Assembly (NCBI GenBank): GCA_034408895.1
Contig: JAWXCI010000045.1
Location: 1 to 64,000, forward strand
DNA: 64,000 nt
Source of the DNA: UBA4660 sp034408895
GTDB taxonomy: Bacteria; Bacteroidota; Bacteroidia; Flavobacteriales_D; Sanyastnellaceae
Reading direction: 5' to 3'
Made by a program: the position numbers and the translations under genes. The notes beneath the pieces were generated by a model. It was not told the origin of the DNA. It made no database searches and saw only the letters and a program-made list of their open reading frames with translations. Shown here one piece after another: positions 37,389-46,394 of the stretch; position 1 is the first letter of the stretch, and every line of letters starts with the position of its first letter.

Positions 37389-37945
37389 TGTTGTGCATGA
37401 GGTTGTTTTACTTTACTTAATTCTATCAGTTCGCGTTGTAAATAAGTTTTTGCTCTTGAAAGCTGGCTCTTGGAAGTATTTACGTCCACTTCCAGCATAT
37501 CTGCAATCTCTTTGTGCATATATCCTTCTATCACGTAGAGGTTGAACACTGTTTTGTAACCCGGTGGCAATTTCTGGATGCAGCTCATCATTTCTTCCTG
37601 TGTAAACTCAAGGTCGCTAAACTCCATGGGGTCCTTGCGGTAGAAAATCACGTCATCCAGGTCTTCCGTGTAGCCCTGCTTCTGGTTTTTGCGGTAAGCA
37701 GTGATGCTCGTGTTGATAGCTATTCTTCGAAGCCAACCTTCAAAACTGTGACCCTCTGTAAAAGTGTGAACGTTCTTGTAAATTTTCACAAACACTTCCT
37801 GCAACACATCCTGCGCTTCCATCCTGTTTTTGGTGTAGCGCAGGCAAATTCCAAACAGCAGGGACGAAAATTTCTTATAGAGCCTGTCCTGGTGGCGTTT
37901 TTCGCCCCTGATGCAGCCTTCTATCAATTGCCCTATCTCGTCCAT
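37385..37945 (-). CDS. ECF-type RNA polymerase sigma factor
   Basis: 186 residues. Region 2 has LYKKFSSLLFGICLRYTKN, EAQDVLQEVFVKIYKN and GWLRRIAINTSITAYRK. Region 4 has LPPGYKTVFNLYVIEGYMHKEIA followed by the helix-turn-helix SKSQLSRAKTYLQRE. It heads a three-gene unit with a membrane protein and an outer-membrane protein, the usual build of envelope-stress ECF systems in Bacteroidota. Confidence 0.93.
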   Translation of the reverse strand: MDEIGQLIEGCIRGEKRHQDRLYKKFSSLLFGICLRYTKNRMEAQDVLQEVFVKIYKNVHTFTEGHSFEGWLRRIAINTSITAYRKNQKQGYTEDLDDVIFYRKDPMEFSDLEFTQEEMMSCIQKLPPGYKTVFNLYVIEGYMHKEIADMLEVDVNTSKSQLSRAKTYLQRELIELSKVKQPHAQQ

Positions 37946-38192
37946 TTTCGAAGAAGTAAACTGTTTCGTCCAGGCAAAGGTTGCACAATCGGGGCGAAAA
38001 TTTTAGTACGGTTGTGCGAATTAGTCTGACTCTGTGAGTTCCAGATTCATTTCCGACCTTTGAAATATGTGTCAAGGATTTTGTGGGTATTGCGTTGTGG
38101 ACGGATTCCAAATAGAAAACCAACTTTAGAAATCAGAAGGTCATGGTTATTGCTGTTTTTTTGCATGCACATTTTCAAACATAAATTCAGCA

Positions 38193-41135
38193 ATGAAAAA
38201 AATTTTCAAATGGATCGGAATTACAATTCTGGTCGTTCTTATCCTTCTCATCACACTCCCGTTTTTATTTAAAGGAAAAATTATTGAGGCTATAAAGGGT
38301 GCGGCCAACGAGCAACTCAACGCTAAGGTTGAATTTGAAGAGGTGAGTTTGTCCCTGCTTACCAACTTTCCAAACCTCAGGATAAAGATTGAAAAATTCA
38401 CGGTGCAGAATACACTGGCGCCATTCGATAGCGTGATGCTGGCTGAGGTAGGCAGCCTGGAAACAGTGGTAGATGTGATGAGTCTTTTTGGCGACCAGAT
38501 TGGCATCAAGAGAATAGGATTGGTGAATCCCAATTTCGATGTGCGTGTCACCAAAGAAGGTTTGGCCAACTGGGACATTATGAAAGCAGATCCAACCGCA
38601 GGTACTGAAACACCATCGGACACCTCGGCTGCTGCAACATTCAACATCAATCTCGAAGAGTATTACATAGAGAATGGCAACTTGAGTTACAATGACCAGT
38701 CGCTACCCTTCTTTATTAAACTGGATTCACTCAACCACCGCGGTGCTGGCGACTTCACTGAAAAACTTTTCACGCTGAATACTACCACAGAAATCGGAAA
38801 ACTGACTACCAGTTTTGATGGAGTTACGTATGCGAAGAACATGAAGACCGACATCAAGGCCGACCTTGAAATAGTGAACGAGGAAACGATGCGCATAACC
38901 TTCAAGGAGAATGAATTTAAGTTGAACGAATTACTTCTTACTGCCGATGGCTGGTTCTCTATGCCACCCGATGGCAGTTACGAAATGGACATAAAATATG
39001 CAATGAAAGAAGCCGAATTGCGCAGGCTGCTCTCCATGATACCTGCTGAGTTTGCGAGTGATGTAAGCGGTGTAAAGGCATCAGGTAATGTGGCATTTAA
39101 TGGATTTGTAAAAGGACAAATGACCGAAACTTCGATGCCTGGTTTCGGAGTGAACCTTTCTATAGAGAATGGAAAATTCCAGTATCCGGATTTGCCAAAG
39201 AGCGTGGACAATATCCAGGTGAAGGCGACCATTGATGCCAGCGATGGAAACGACTACGACAAGATGAAAATTGATGTAGATAAATTTCATTTCGAGATGG
39301 CGCAAAATCCAGTGGATATAGTGCTAAAACTACGCTCCCCCATGAGCGACCCTGACATTGATTTTGTGTGCAAGGCAAATCTCGACCTGGACAAAGCCAA
39401 AGAATTTATCCCGCTGGAACAAGGCGATGAGGTGCATGGCCAAATCAATGCTGACGTGCAGTTGAAGGGGAGAATGAGTGCGGTAGAGCAGGAACGTTAC
39501 GCTGACTTTTATGCTGCAGGTCTTTTGGAAATAAAGAACGTGATGTTCCACAGCGATTCACTTCCTTATGATATGAATGTGAACTCTGCGCGTTTTGAAT
39601 TTTCGCCACAATTCATTGACCTTTCTAATTTCTCGGCACAGATTGGCAAGAGCGATATTGCTGCATCAGGCAAAATTGAAGATTACCTGCAGTATGCGTT
39701 GAAAGATTCATTGCTCTCAGGAAATTTCTCCGTGACCTCCAATCTTCTTGACCTCAATGAATTCATGACGGAAGAAGAGGCTGCTTCAACAGAAGCAACC
39801 ACCGCAACACCAGCCGAGGCATCCGAAATTGCACCAATAGAACTGCCGGGCAATGTTGACTTTGGCCTCAATGCCGATTTCAAGAAAGTGATTTTTGGTG
39901 AAAACGAAATCACTAATATGAAAGGAAATATCCGGTTGAAAGATGAGATTGCTTCCATGAGTGGAGTGAGCCTGAATGTGCTGGACGGAGCAGTTGGAAT
40001 GAACGGTAGTTACAACGCGCAGAACATCAGCCAGCCTAAAGTAAATTTCGATTACGACATCCGCGATATGGACATAAATAAGTTGGCAACACAGTTCAAT
40101 ACTATTGAAAAACTTGCCCCCATCGCCAAAAGCTGTAATGGCAAATTCTCCTCTTACTTCAATTTGATTGCCGATCTAAATGGCAAGATGGAACCTATTG
40201 ACGAAACAGTTAATGGCAAGGGAACGCTCTCCACAAAAAGTGTTACCATCAATGATTTTAAACCACTGGTGAAAATTGCGGAAGTGACAAAGCTCGAAAA
40301 ATTGCGCAACCAAAGTCTCAATGATGTAAACGTTTCATTTAAGATTGAAAACGGTGTGGTGTTCGTGGATCCTTTCGTAGTGAAACTGGATGGCATACCC
40401 GCCACCATTTCCGGAAGCACCAACCTAAAACAGGAAATTGATTACAAGGTTGACCTGGAAATTCCATTCGAGAAATTTCCGCAAGGGGCAGTGAACCAGG
40501 CCAACAGTCTTCTTGCCATGGCGAACGAAAAACTGGGGACGAACATCAGCGCAGGAAGCAAGCTGCCGGTGAAACTGAACATTACGGGAACTGTATTGGA
40601 CCCCAAGATTTCTACTAACTACGGAGACCTTGGAAAAGATGCGGTGAACAACCTGAAAGACGAACTCGTGGATAAGGCAAAGGAAGAAGCAGTAAAACAA
40701 CTTACCGATTTAAAAGATGATGCACTCGAAAAAGCGATGGCCGAAAAAGAACGGCTGGTGAAAGAAGCAGAAGCCGCCCGTGACAAAGCGTTGGCCGAAG
40801 CACAAGCCGTGGCCGACAAAGCGAAACTTGAAGCTAAGAACGCAGCGCAGAAGGGGAAAGATCTGGCTTATGCAGAAGCTAAGAAAATTGAAGATTCATC
40901 AAAGAATCCGCTGGAGAAACTTGCCAAGAAAAAACTTGCCGATGAAGCAAGAAAGAAAGCGGATGAGATTTATACTAAAGCCCTGAACGAAGCGAACAAA
41001 AAAGCAGATGCGGGAGTAAATGCCGCAAAAGCACAAGGTGATAAACTGGTGGCCGATGCCAATGCAAAAGGAGACAAGATGATAGCCGATGCCAATGCTA
41101 AGAGCAGTAACCAGATAAATAAGGTGAATGAGTAA
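38193..41135 (+). CDS. AsmA-family protein with long coiled-coil tail
   Basis: 980 residues. One N-terminal membrane anchor (GITILVVLILLITLPFLF) is followed by the AsmA/chorein-like N motif (NAKVEFEEVSLSLLTNFPNL, then IKRIGLVNPNFDVRV). About 750 residues of beta-taco repeats follow, with the AsmA C-terminal block at residues about 640-800 (GKGTLSTKSVTINDFKP, DYKVDLEIPFEKFP). AsmA-like proteins are thought to bridge the periplasm for lipid transport. The tail from about 810 to 980 is an Ala/Lys/Glu coiled coil ending in near-repeats (GDKLVADANAK, GDKMIADANAK). That tail is unusual for the family. Confidence 0.85.
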   Translation: MKKIFKWIGITILVVLILLITLPFLFKGKIIEAIKGAANEQLNAKVEFEEVSLSLLTNFPNLRIKIEKFTVQNTLAPFDSVMLAEVGSLETVVDVMSLFGDQIGIKRIGLVNPNFDVRVTKEGLANWDIMKADPTAGTETPSDTSAAATFNINLEEYYIENGNLSYNDQSLPFFIKLDSLNHRGAGDFTEKLFTLNTTTEIGKLTTSFDGVTYAKNMKTDIKADLEIVNEETMRITFKENEFKLNELLLTADGWFSMPPDGSYEMDIKYAMKEAELRRLLSMIPAEFASDVSGVKASGNVAFNGFVKGQMTETSMPGFGVNLSIENGKFQYPDLPKSVDNIQVKATIDASDGNDYDKMKIDVDKFHFEMAQNPVDIVLKLRSPMSDPDIDFVCKANLDLDKAKEFIPLEQGDEVHGQINADVQLKGRMSAVEQERYADFYAAGLLEIKNVMFHSDSLPYDMNVNSARFEFSPQFIDLSNFSAQIGKSDIAASGKIEDYLQYALKDSLLSGNFSVTSNLLDLNEFMTEEEAASTEATTATPAEASEIAPIELPGNVDFGLNADFKKVIFGENEITNMKGNIRLKDEIASMSGVSLNVLDGAVGMNGSYNAQNISQPKVNFDYDIRDMDINKLATQFNTIEKLAPIAKSCNGKFSSYFNLIADLNGKMEPIDETVNGKGTLSTKSVTINDFKPLVKIAEVTKLEKLRNQSLNDVNVSFKIENGVVFVDPFVVKLDGIPATISGSTNLKQEIDYKVDLEIPFEKFPQGAVNQANSLLAMANEKLGTNISAGSKLPVKLNITGTVLDPKISTNYGDLGKDAVNNLKDELVDKAKEEAVKQLTDLKDDALEKAMAEKERLVKEAEAARDKALAEAQAVADKAKLEAKNAAQKGKDLAYAEAKKIEDSSKNPLEKLAKKKLADEARKKADEIYTKALNEANKKADAGVNAAKAQGDKLVADANAKGDKMIADANAKSSNQINKVNE

Positions 41136-41192
41136 TTCAACAAGGAATTCTCATAAGAGATTGCCGCTAACCGTGTTCAAACTCAAAAAACT

Positions 41193-41459
41193 ATGACAGC
41201 AGTACTCGTTCCTATAACTTCATATAAAAACCAAAAGCAATTCACACAACTTGCGGAAACCCTTGGCGAAAAAGTCATTGTATTGACGAAAGAGCAGATG
41301 GAAGATTTTGCGTTCGGTGCTTTCATTAAGAAGAATGACTCCGGGAAAATTGTGAGCAAGGCGACAATTCTTAAGAAGCTCAGCAAGAAATTATTATCGT
41401 TGATTTCGATCGGAACTTCTCATAACATCTTTCGAAAATTAAAGATGCCAAACTCCTGA
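41193..41459 (+). CDS. RelB-type antitoxin with lost stop codon
   Basis: The first 66 codons look like a complete small antitoxin: an N-terminal DNA-binding-like part (MTAVLVPITSYKNQKQFTQL), the acidic FAFGAFIKKNDSGKIVS linker and the closing KATILKKLSKK. The frame then runs 22 codons into what is clearly toxin DNA in another frame, giving an unnatural tail (LLSLISIGTSHNIFRK). The base at 41392 is T; with G, codon 67 would be TGA and overlap an ATG for the toxin. The product may still be made but is extended. The gene lies between the AsmA gene and the PorE-like gene. Confidence 0.6.
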   Translation: MTAVLVPITSYKNQKQFTQLAETLGEKVIVLTKEQMEDFAFGAFIKKNDSGKIVSKATILKKLSKKLLSLISIGTSHNIFRKLKMPNS

Positions 41460-41662
41460 AGAAAATTGATCAGGTTATTGAGGAGGTAGAACTGGCAACA
41501 AATCTTCAAGACATTTCCAATCTGCAAAAACTTGTTATCTGGGAGGATTATTACCGGACTCGAATTGGAGACTACCGCATAGGCTTGAAGCTAATTGATT
41601 CGTCAACGATTCGTTCTATTGCAGCGGCACATAGAAAGGAAATCTATCGCGTCTTTCCTTAG
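41390..41662 (+). pseudogene. RelE/ParE-family toxin, inactivated
   Basis: The frame reads IIIVDFDRNFS, TAA (41423-41425), then HLSKIKDAKLLKKIDQVIEE, WEDYYRTRIGDYRIGLKL and AAAHRKEIYRVFP to TAG at 41660-41662. This is the RelE/ParE fold with its late YRxRxGDYRIG and HRKEIYR elements. The start codon position holds ATT, and codon 12 is TAA where AAA is natural. 90 sense-or-stop codons is the normal toxin size. The toxin is dead twice over. Confidence 0.8.
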
Positions 41663-41668
41663 AGTCAC

Positions 41669-43705
41669 TCACATCCCCTTCACCACAAACTCCGTCCTTC
41701 TGTTTTGTGCACGGCCTTGTTCCGTGTCGTTTGAAGCAACAGGTTTGGCTTCACCATGCCCTGAGTAGTTCATCCGTTTTCCTTCAACTCCGTGCTCGCT
41801 GAGGTAACGCATCACTTCGAAAGCGCGTTCGGCTGAAAGTGCTTTGTTGGCATTGTCGTCACCCACATTATCCGTGTGTCCAAGAATTTCTATTTGCAGA
41901 TTTTCGTTCTCGACTAGCCACGATGCAAATTCATCCAATATGCCTTTGGAACTTTCTTCAATATCTGACTTGTTGGTTGAATAGATGATGTCGGGAAGAA
42001 TAAAAGTTTTGTTGGCTTCGAGCGTCTCCACTTCCACATCCACTTTCACTACTGCAAGATTTTCGGGTTCATCATCTTTTACAACAAGGCGTGAGTTGAA
42101 CGCCACGTCTTGTCCTTTCACTGCCATCACCACATCCTCCGGTTGCTCCATGTTAATGATGGCCCCATACGATCCGTCATCAGTATTCACTTTTATCATT
42201 TCAATCCTTCCTGAAGTTTTGTACTTCAGCTCCACCGAAGCACCCGATGCCGGCATTCCCATTTCATCTTTTACTTCACCCCGCAACACCAACACTTTTT
42301 CCGGGCGTGCGTGTTTGGGCATCTCGAAACTGTACACATTGTACCCGGCAGTTTTCTGAAAATTCTTCGCACCGAAATATGCCACTTCACCATCGGCACT
42401 CACTATAATGCCCACTTCGTTTTGTTCAGTGTTGATGGGAGCGCCAATGTTTTTTGGGGCACTCCATGAACCATCTTCCCGCATTTTGGAATAGAACAAA
42501 TCCAGACCACCAACACCAAAGTGTGTATCACTTGTGAAATACAACGTGCGACTATCGCTGTGCATAAATGGTGCTTTCTCTTCGCCTTTGGTATTGATGA
42601 TTTCGCCCACACCTTTTGCCAAACCCCACGTTCCATCCTCCTGCCGTTTGCTCACAAAAATGTCCGACTTCCAATTCACTTCAACTGCGTTAGGTTCTCT
42701 GGCTACTTCTGGCCGAATTGTGGCGAAGAATAACATCTTGCCATCGCCACTAAGCGAAGGCTGCGACTCCCATCCTTTGTCGGTATTGATGTTGGTGCCG
42801 AGATGTTCGGGATCGGTCCAGATGTAACTCTTTTTTCCATTTTCGATGGCGATGCATTCATATCGGGTTGCGAACAAATCAATATTCTCAGCATTGCCTG
42901 GCACAGGGTTTTTTCTTGCGAAAATGAATTCCTTGTTGTCCACTGAAATTGTGGCACCACCGTAACTGAGCATCCCAACATTGAAGGGTTCGGGCAATCG
43001 TTCACCACTGTCAAACGCCTGATTCATGTCCGGCCTTTTGCTCCATGTCATCTCTTCCACTTCGCGGCCAATGGCATCGCCTTTTGCTTTCCTTAAAAGT
43101 TTTCTTGTGTAAAACATCACCTCGCCATCGGGCGAAATGCAGGGGAGGTAGTCATCCACATCAGAACTAACTCCTGCCACTTTTATGGGATTGTAATTAA
43201 TGTCGTGTTCGTAAATCTCTTTGTATTTCTTCAATGTCACTAACGCCTCTTCCACCTCCGCGTATTTCTTGTCGTAATCTTTTTCGAACTTCGATGGATC
43301 GCTGTCCGGGAAGCGCAGGAATTGGTCGAAATACTTTTCTGCCTCGGAGTATTTCGTGTCGGCATAAGCCATAGCACCTAAATAATAGTAAGGCTCGCTG
43401 TGATAGTCTTCGCACAATTCAATGATTTTTTCATACACCGTTTGGGCTGATGAAAAAGAGGAATTGGTGCGTTTGGCTGCAAGAAATTTCAACTTGCCGA
43501 GGCGCATGAGGCAGGGGAGGCATCCCGGTTCCTCTTCCAATGCCTTGTCCAGAAATTCCAGTTGTTCATCGCTTTCGTAATTCTTGTCTTTGGATTGTTC
43601 AAGAAGTTTTTCAACTTTGGAGGAAGGTTCATAATCGCATTGGGCGATGGTGGCAAATGACAAACTGAGAGCAAGAAGGAACAAAGACAGGTGCCTGGTT
43701 ATCAT
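41669..43705 (-). CDS. PorE-like OmpA protein (TPR, PD40 propeller, CRD, OmpA)
   Basis: 678 residues. The signal peptide (to SFATIAQ) is followed by TPR-like helices (residues about 30-180: QLEFLDKALEEEPGCLPCL, YSEAEKYFDQFLRF). A PD40 beta-propeller follows (about 190-470: CISPDGEVMFYTRK, QPSLSGDGKMLFFATIRP, DSRTLYFTSDTHFGVGGLDL). Then come a carboxypeptidase-regulatory-like domain (GMPASGASVELKYKT) and an OmpA peptidoglycan-binding domain (560-678: EILGHTDNVGDDNANKALS, GRAQNRRTEF). This is the layout of PorE, the periplasmic anchor of the type IX secretion system. A paralog lies at 60639-62582. Which one, if either, serves the T9SS cannot be told. Confidence 0.88.
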   Translation of the reverse strand: MITRHLSLFLLALSLSFATIAQCDYEPSSKVEKLLEQSKDKNYESDEQLEFLDKALEEEPGCLPCLMRLGKLKFLAAKRTNSSFSSAQTVYEKIIELCEDYHSEPYYYLGAMAYADTKYSEAEKYFDQFLRFPDSDPSKFEKDYDKKYAEVEEALVTLKKYKEIYEHDINYNPIKVAGVSSDVDDYLPCISPDGEVMFYTRKLLRKAKGDAIGREVEEMTWSKRPDMNQAFDSGERLPEPFNVGMLSYGGATISVDNKEFIFARKNPVPGNAENIDLFATRYECIAIENGKKSYIWTDPEHLGTNINTDKGWESQPSLSGDGKMLFFATIRPEVAREPNAVEVNWKSDIFVSKRQEDGTWGLAKGVGEIINTKGEEKAPFMHSDSRTLYFTSDTHFGVGGLDLFYSKMREDGSWSAPKNIGAPINTEQNEVGIIVSADGEVAYFGAKNFQKTAGYNVYSFEMPKHARPEKVLVLRGEVKDEMGMPASGASVELKYKTSGRIEMIKVNTDDGSYGAIINMEQPEDVVMAVKGQDVAFNSRLVVKDDEPENLAVVKVDVEVETLEANKTFILPDIIYSTNKSDIEESSKGILDEFASWLVENENLQIEILGHTDNVGDDNANKALSAERAFEVMRYLSEHGVEGKRMNYSGHGEAKPVASNDTEQGRAQNRRTEFVVKGM

Positions 43706-44013
43706 TTTATTTTTTGGATGATTGCGGGTTCAAAATTCCATAGGGGAACGCGCGGGTTGATAAAAATTGTACCGGAGTTTTGAACGGGGGTATTGACGGC
43801 CAAAGAAATTTCTTTTGAGGTGAAACAAATCTCCTACTCTTGACTCCTATACAAATACAACTCCCTGACTCTTTCTTCTCAAAGGGTGGATGTGGTGGAA
43901 AGGGGGGAAAACAATAAAGAGTTGCCCTTGTGCAGAAAGTTCCCCCAAACCATCGCGTTCAAACCAAAAATCTCCTCCGGCAGGTAATCTGTTTCTCATT
44001 CAACAATCCCCAA
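43706..44013. other. non-coding spacer
   Basis: About 310 bases with no credible gene on either strand; holds the leader of the PorE-like gene and the region past mdh's terminator. A purine-rich run (GGAAAGGGGGGAAAAC) lies near 43898-43913. Nothing else stands out. Confidence 0.4.
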
Positions 44014-44046
44014 CAAAAAACCGCCACATTCCCACATGGCGGTTTT
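44014..44046 (-). terminator. terminator of mdh
   Basis: On the minus strand AAAACCGCCA pairs with TGGCGGTTTT around a 10-base loop, followed by TTG. The plus-strand bases are 44017-44026 and 44037-44046. The stem is perfect and lies about 40 bp past the mdh stop. Confidence 0.8.
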
Positions 44047-44087
44047 CCATTTATATTTCCTTAGCGTCTCTTGCTGCGAGATAAAGT

Positions 44088-45029
44088 TTACGCAGCCACG
44101 CTGTTCATCCCATCCAGCACATTCATCACTTCCTTCACTGCTTTGGCCGATGCGTTGAGCAATGCCATTTCAGCATCGTTCAGTTTCAGTTCAATAATTT
44201 GTTCGATACCGCCTTTGCCAAGTTTCACTGGCACGCCCAGGTAAATATCTTTCAAACCATATTGGCCGTTGAGCCATGCACACACCGGGTAAATGCGTTT
44301 CTGGTCGCGCACTATGGCTTCCACCATTTGCGCTGCGGCAGCACCCGGGGCATACCATGCGGAAGTGCCAAGAAGATTTACAATTTCACCGCCACCCGAT
44401 TTGGTGCGTGCAACAATTGCGTTCAGTTTGTCTTCGGCAATCAATTCCGTGACCGGTATTCCGCCCACAGTTGTGTAGCGTGGAAGCGGAACCATCGTGT
44501 CACCGTGTCCGCCCATCAGCACAGCCTGAATATCTTTTGGTGAGCAGTTCAATTCCGTAGCAAGAAATGCGCGGTAACGGGCAGTATCAAGAATGCCAGC
44601 CATGCCGAACACGCGGTTGCTGTCCACCTTGGCAGTGAGGTAAGCGCAATAGGTCATCACATCCAGCGGATTGCTCACCACGATAATTTTTGCATCGGGC
44701 GAATGTTTTATCACATTTTCCGTAACACTTTTTACGATGCCCGCATTGGTCGCGATCAAATCATCGCGGCTCATTCCGGGTTTGCGCGGCAGGCCACTAG
44801 TGATAACCACCACTTCCGAACCAGCAGATTTTTCATAATCATCGGTGGAGCCCACCGTGCGTGAATCATAAAGATTGATGGGTGAAGTTTGCCAGATGTC
44901 TAGCGCCTTGCCTTCGGCAAATCCGGGCTTGATGTCAACGAGTATTACCTCGTTCGCAATTTCGCGATGAGCCAACACATCGGCACATGTTGCGCCCACA
45001 TTGCCGGCTCCTACTACAGTTACTTTCAT
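44088..45029 (-). CDS. mdh: malate dehydrogenase (LDH-like, NAD-dependent)
   Basis: TCA-cycle enzyme of 313 residues. The Rossmann start is MKVTVVGAGNVGATCADVL. Asp in ILVDIKPG marks NAD preference. The substrate arginines are in GLPRKPGMSRDDL, and catalytic His is in LMGGHGDTMVPL with the ILDTARYR motif. This is the [LDH-like] MDH form usual for Bacteroidota. A single gene with its own terminator. Confidence 0.97.
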   Translation of the reverse strand: MKVTVVGAGNVGATCADVLAHREIANEVILVDIKPGFAEGKALDIWQTSPINLYDSRTVGSTDDYEKSAGSEVVVITSGLPRKPGMSRDDLIATNAGIVKSVTENVIKHSPDAKIIVVSNPLDVMTYCAYLTAKVDSNRVFGMAGILDTARYRAFLATELNCSPKDIQAVLMGGHGDTMVPLPRYTTVGGIPVTELIAEDKLNAIVARTKSGGGEIVNLLGTSAWYAPGAAAAQMVEAIVRDQKRIYPVCAWLNGQYGLKDIYLGVPVKLGKGGIEQIIELKLNDAEMALLNASAKAVKEVMNVLDGMNSVAA

Positions 45030-45255
45030 TTGATTTTAAAGTGTGTAAAATTTGTTTTCAAGATCGTTGACTTCGCACAAATCTGCAATGAAATTTGCCC
45101 GAAATCGCGGACGAAATTAGGACAATTTCCAGCCAGTGGAAACGTTCCGAAATTCAGAGCGGGGCTTTGCCAATTGCAGATTGCTTATTGCCAATTGATC
45201 GCAGGGCACCACTTTTGCCAACCGCACATCGCGCAATTCAAAAAACAACCAACGA

Positions 45256-46335
45256 ATGAACCTGTTCAAGTATTCCATTCTTAGTTTCATCCTCTTCATT
45301 TCCATTTCTGCATTCGGCCAGAAGCCAGGGCTTCAATGGCCGGAGGGCATTAGGGGAACAGACTATAATGTGAAGGACCTGCAAGGAAAACGCCAGGGAG
45401 TGTGGGTGAAAGAGTGGAGCAAAAACCCGAAGATTCTTTTGTACAAAGGACAATTCAAAAACGATTTGCCAACCGGAGTTTTCGAGTGGTATTATGATAG
45501 TGGGGAACTATCCGCCCTGATGGATCATGTTCAGGACACCATGGTGAACTACCTCACTTACTTCGACCAGGGAACACATACTAAAATGAGCGAAGGCCGC
45601 CAGGAAAAAACAAAAGTGGAGGGCGCCTGGCGCATGTTGAAGGAAGGAACCTGGCAACTTTATAATACAGGAGGAATCAGGATTGGTGAAGAAAATTATT
45701 TACACGGTTCGTTGCACGGCACATGCCGCTACAACTACCCAAGTGGAAAACTTTATCAGGTAGTGGAATACAAAAACGGTTTGAAAGACGGACCAAGCAT
45801 CGAATACTTTGAAGACGGTGTGAAGAAGTTGGAGTGCACATACAAAAACGATATGTATGATGGCTCAATCAAACATTATTTCCCGTCTGGTGCTTTGCAA
45901 TTCACGGGGCAGTATTTAAGTGGATTGAAAGACGGAACCTGGACCATGTTCAACACTAGCCCCAAAGTGGAAATGATTGTTTCTTACAAACTGGGTGATG
46001 AAGTGAAGCGCATCTACATGAATGGAACCTTTGTTGAGCACTACGAAGGAGGAATCCCGAAAAGCGAATACAACTATGAGAACGGAAAAAAAGATGGGCC
46101 GTTTGAAGAATGGTATGACAAAGGCGAATTCCAGCTTGTTCCCGGCTCGCTAGATACCAGAGATGGTGCCCCAACAATGACAGAAAAATTGGTGGGTGCG
46201 CAACTAGCAGTAAAAGGCGATTACCTGAACGACCAACTGGAAGGAGAAGTGATTTACTACAACGAAGATGGCACCATAAACCGCATAGAGGAATGGACCG
46301 GAGGTAAATTGTTTAACACCCGCAAGAGAGAGTAG
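45256..46335 (+). CDS. secreted MORN-repeat protein (YwqK-like)
   Basis: 359 residues with a signal peptide ending SISAFGQ. From residue 30 on it is a run of MORN_2-type repeats with the pattern G-x-W/G-x-x-x-x-Y-x-x-G-x-x: WVKEWSKNPKILLYKGQFKND, YYDSGELSA, GTCRYNYPSGKLYQVVEYKN, IKHYFPSGALQFTGQYLSG, FEEWYDKGEF. Such proteins are common in Bacteroidota and often mislabelled as YwqK 'antitoxins'; nothing suggests a toxin here. Probably periplasmic or surface, role unknown. Confidence 0.85.
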   Translation: MNLFKYSILSFILFISISAFGQKPGLQWPEGIRGTDYNVKDLQGKRQGVWVKEWSKNPKILLYKGQFKNDLPTGVFEWYYDSGELSALMDHVQDTMVNYLTYFDQGTHTKMSEGRQEKTKVEGAWRMLKEGTWQLYNTGGIRIGEENYLHGSLHGTCRYNYPSGKLYQVVEYKNGLKDGPSIEYFEDGVKKLECTYKNDMYDGSIKHYFPSGALQFTGQYLSGLKDGTWTMFNTSPKVEMIVSYKLGDEVKRIYMNGTFVEHYEGGIPKSEYNYENGKKDGPFEEWYDKGEFQLVPGSLDTRDGAPTMTEKLVGAQLAVKGDYLNDQLEGEVIYYNEDGTINRIEEWTGGKLFNTRKRE

Positions 46336-46394
46336 GGTTGCTTTAAGTTTGCAGTCAACTGATAAGGCATCAGTATTGAAAACGCAAACTATCT

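Noticed and set aside
45256..46335. YwqK 'antitoxin' label for the MORN-repeat protein
   Set aside because: It is a secreted repeat protein without a toxin partner; the label is a known propagation error.
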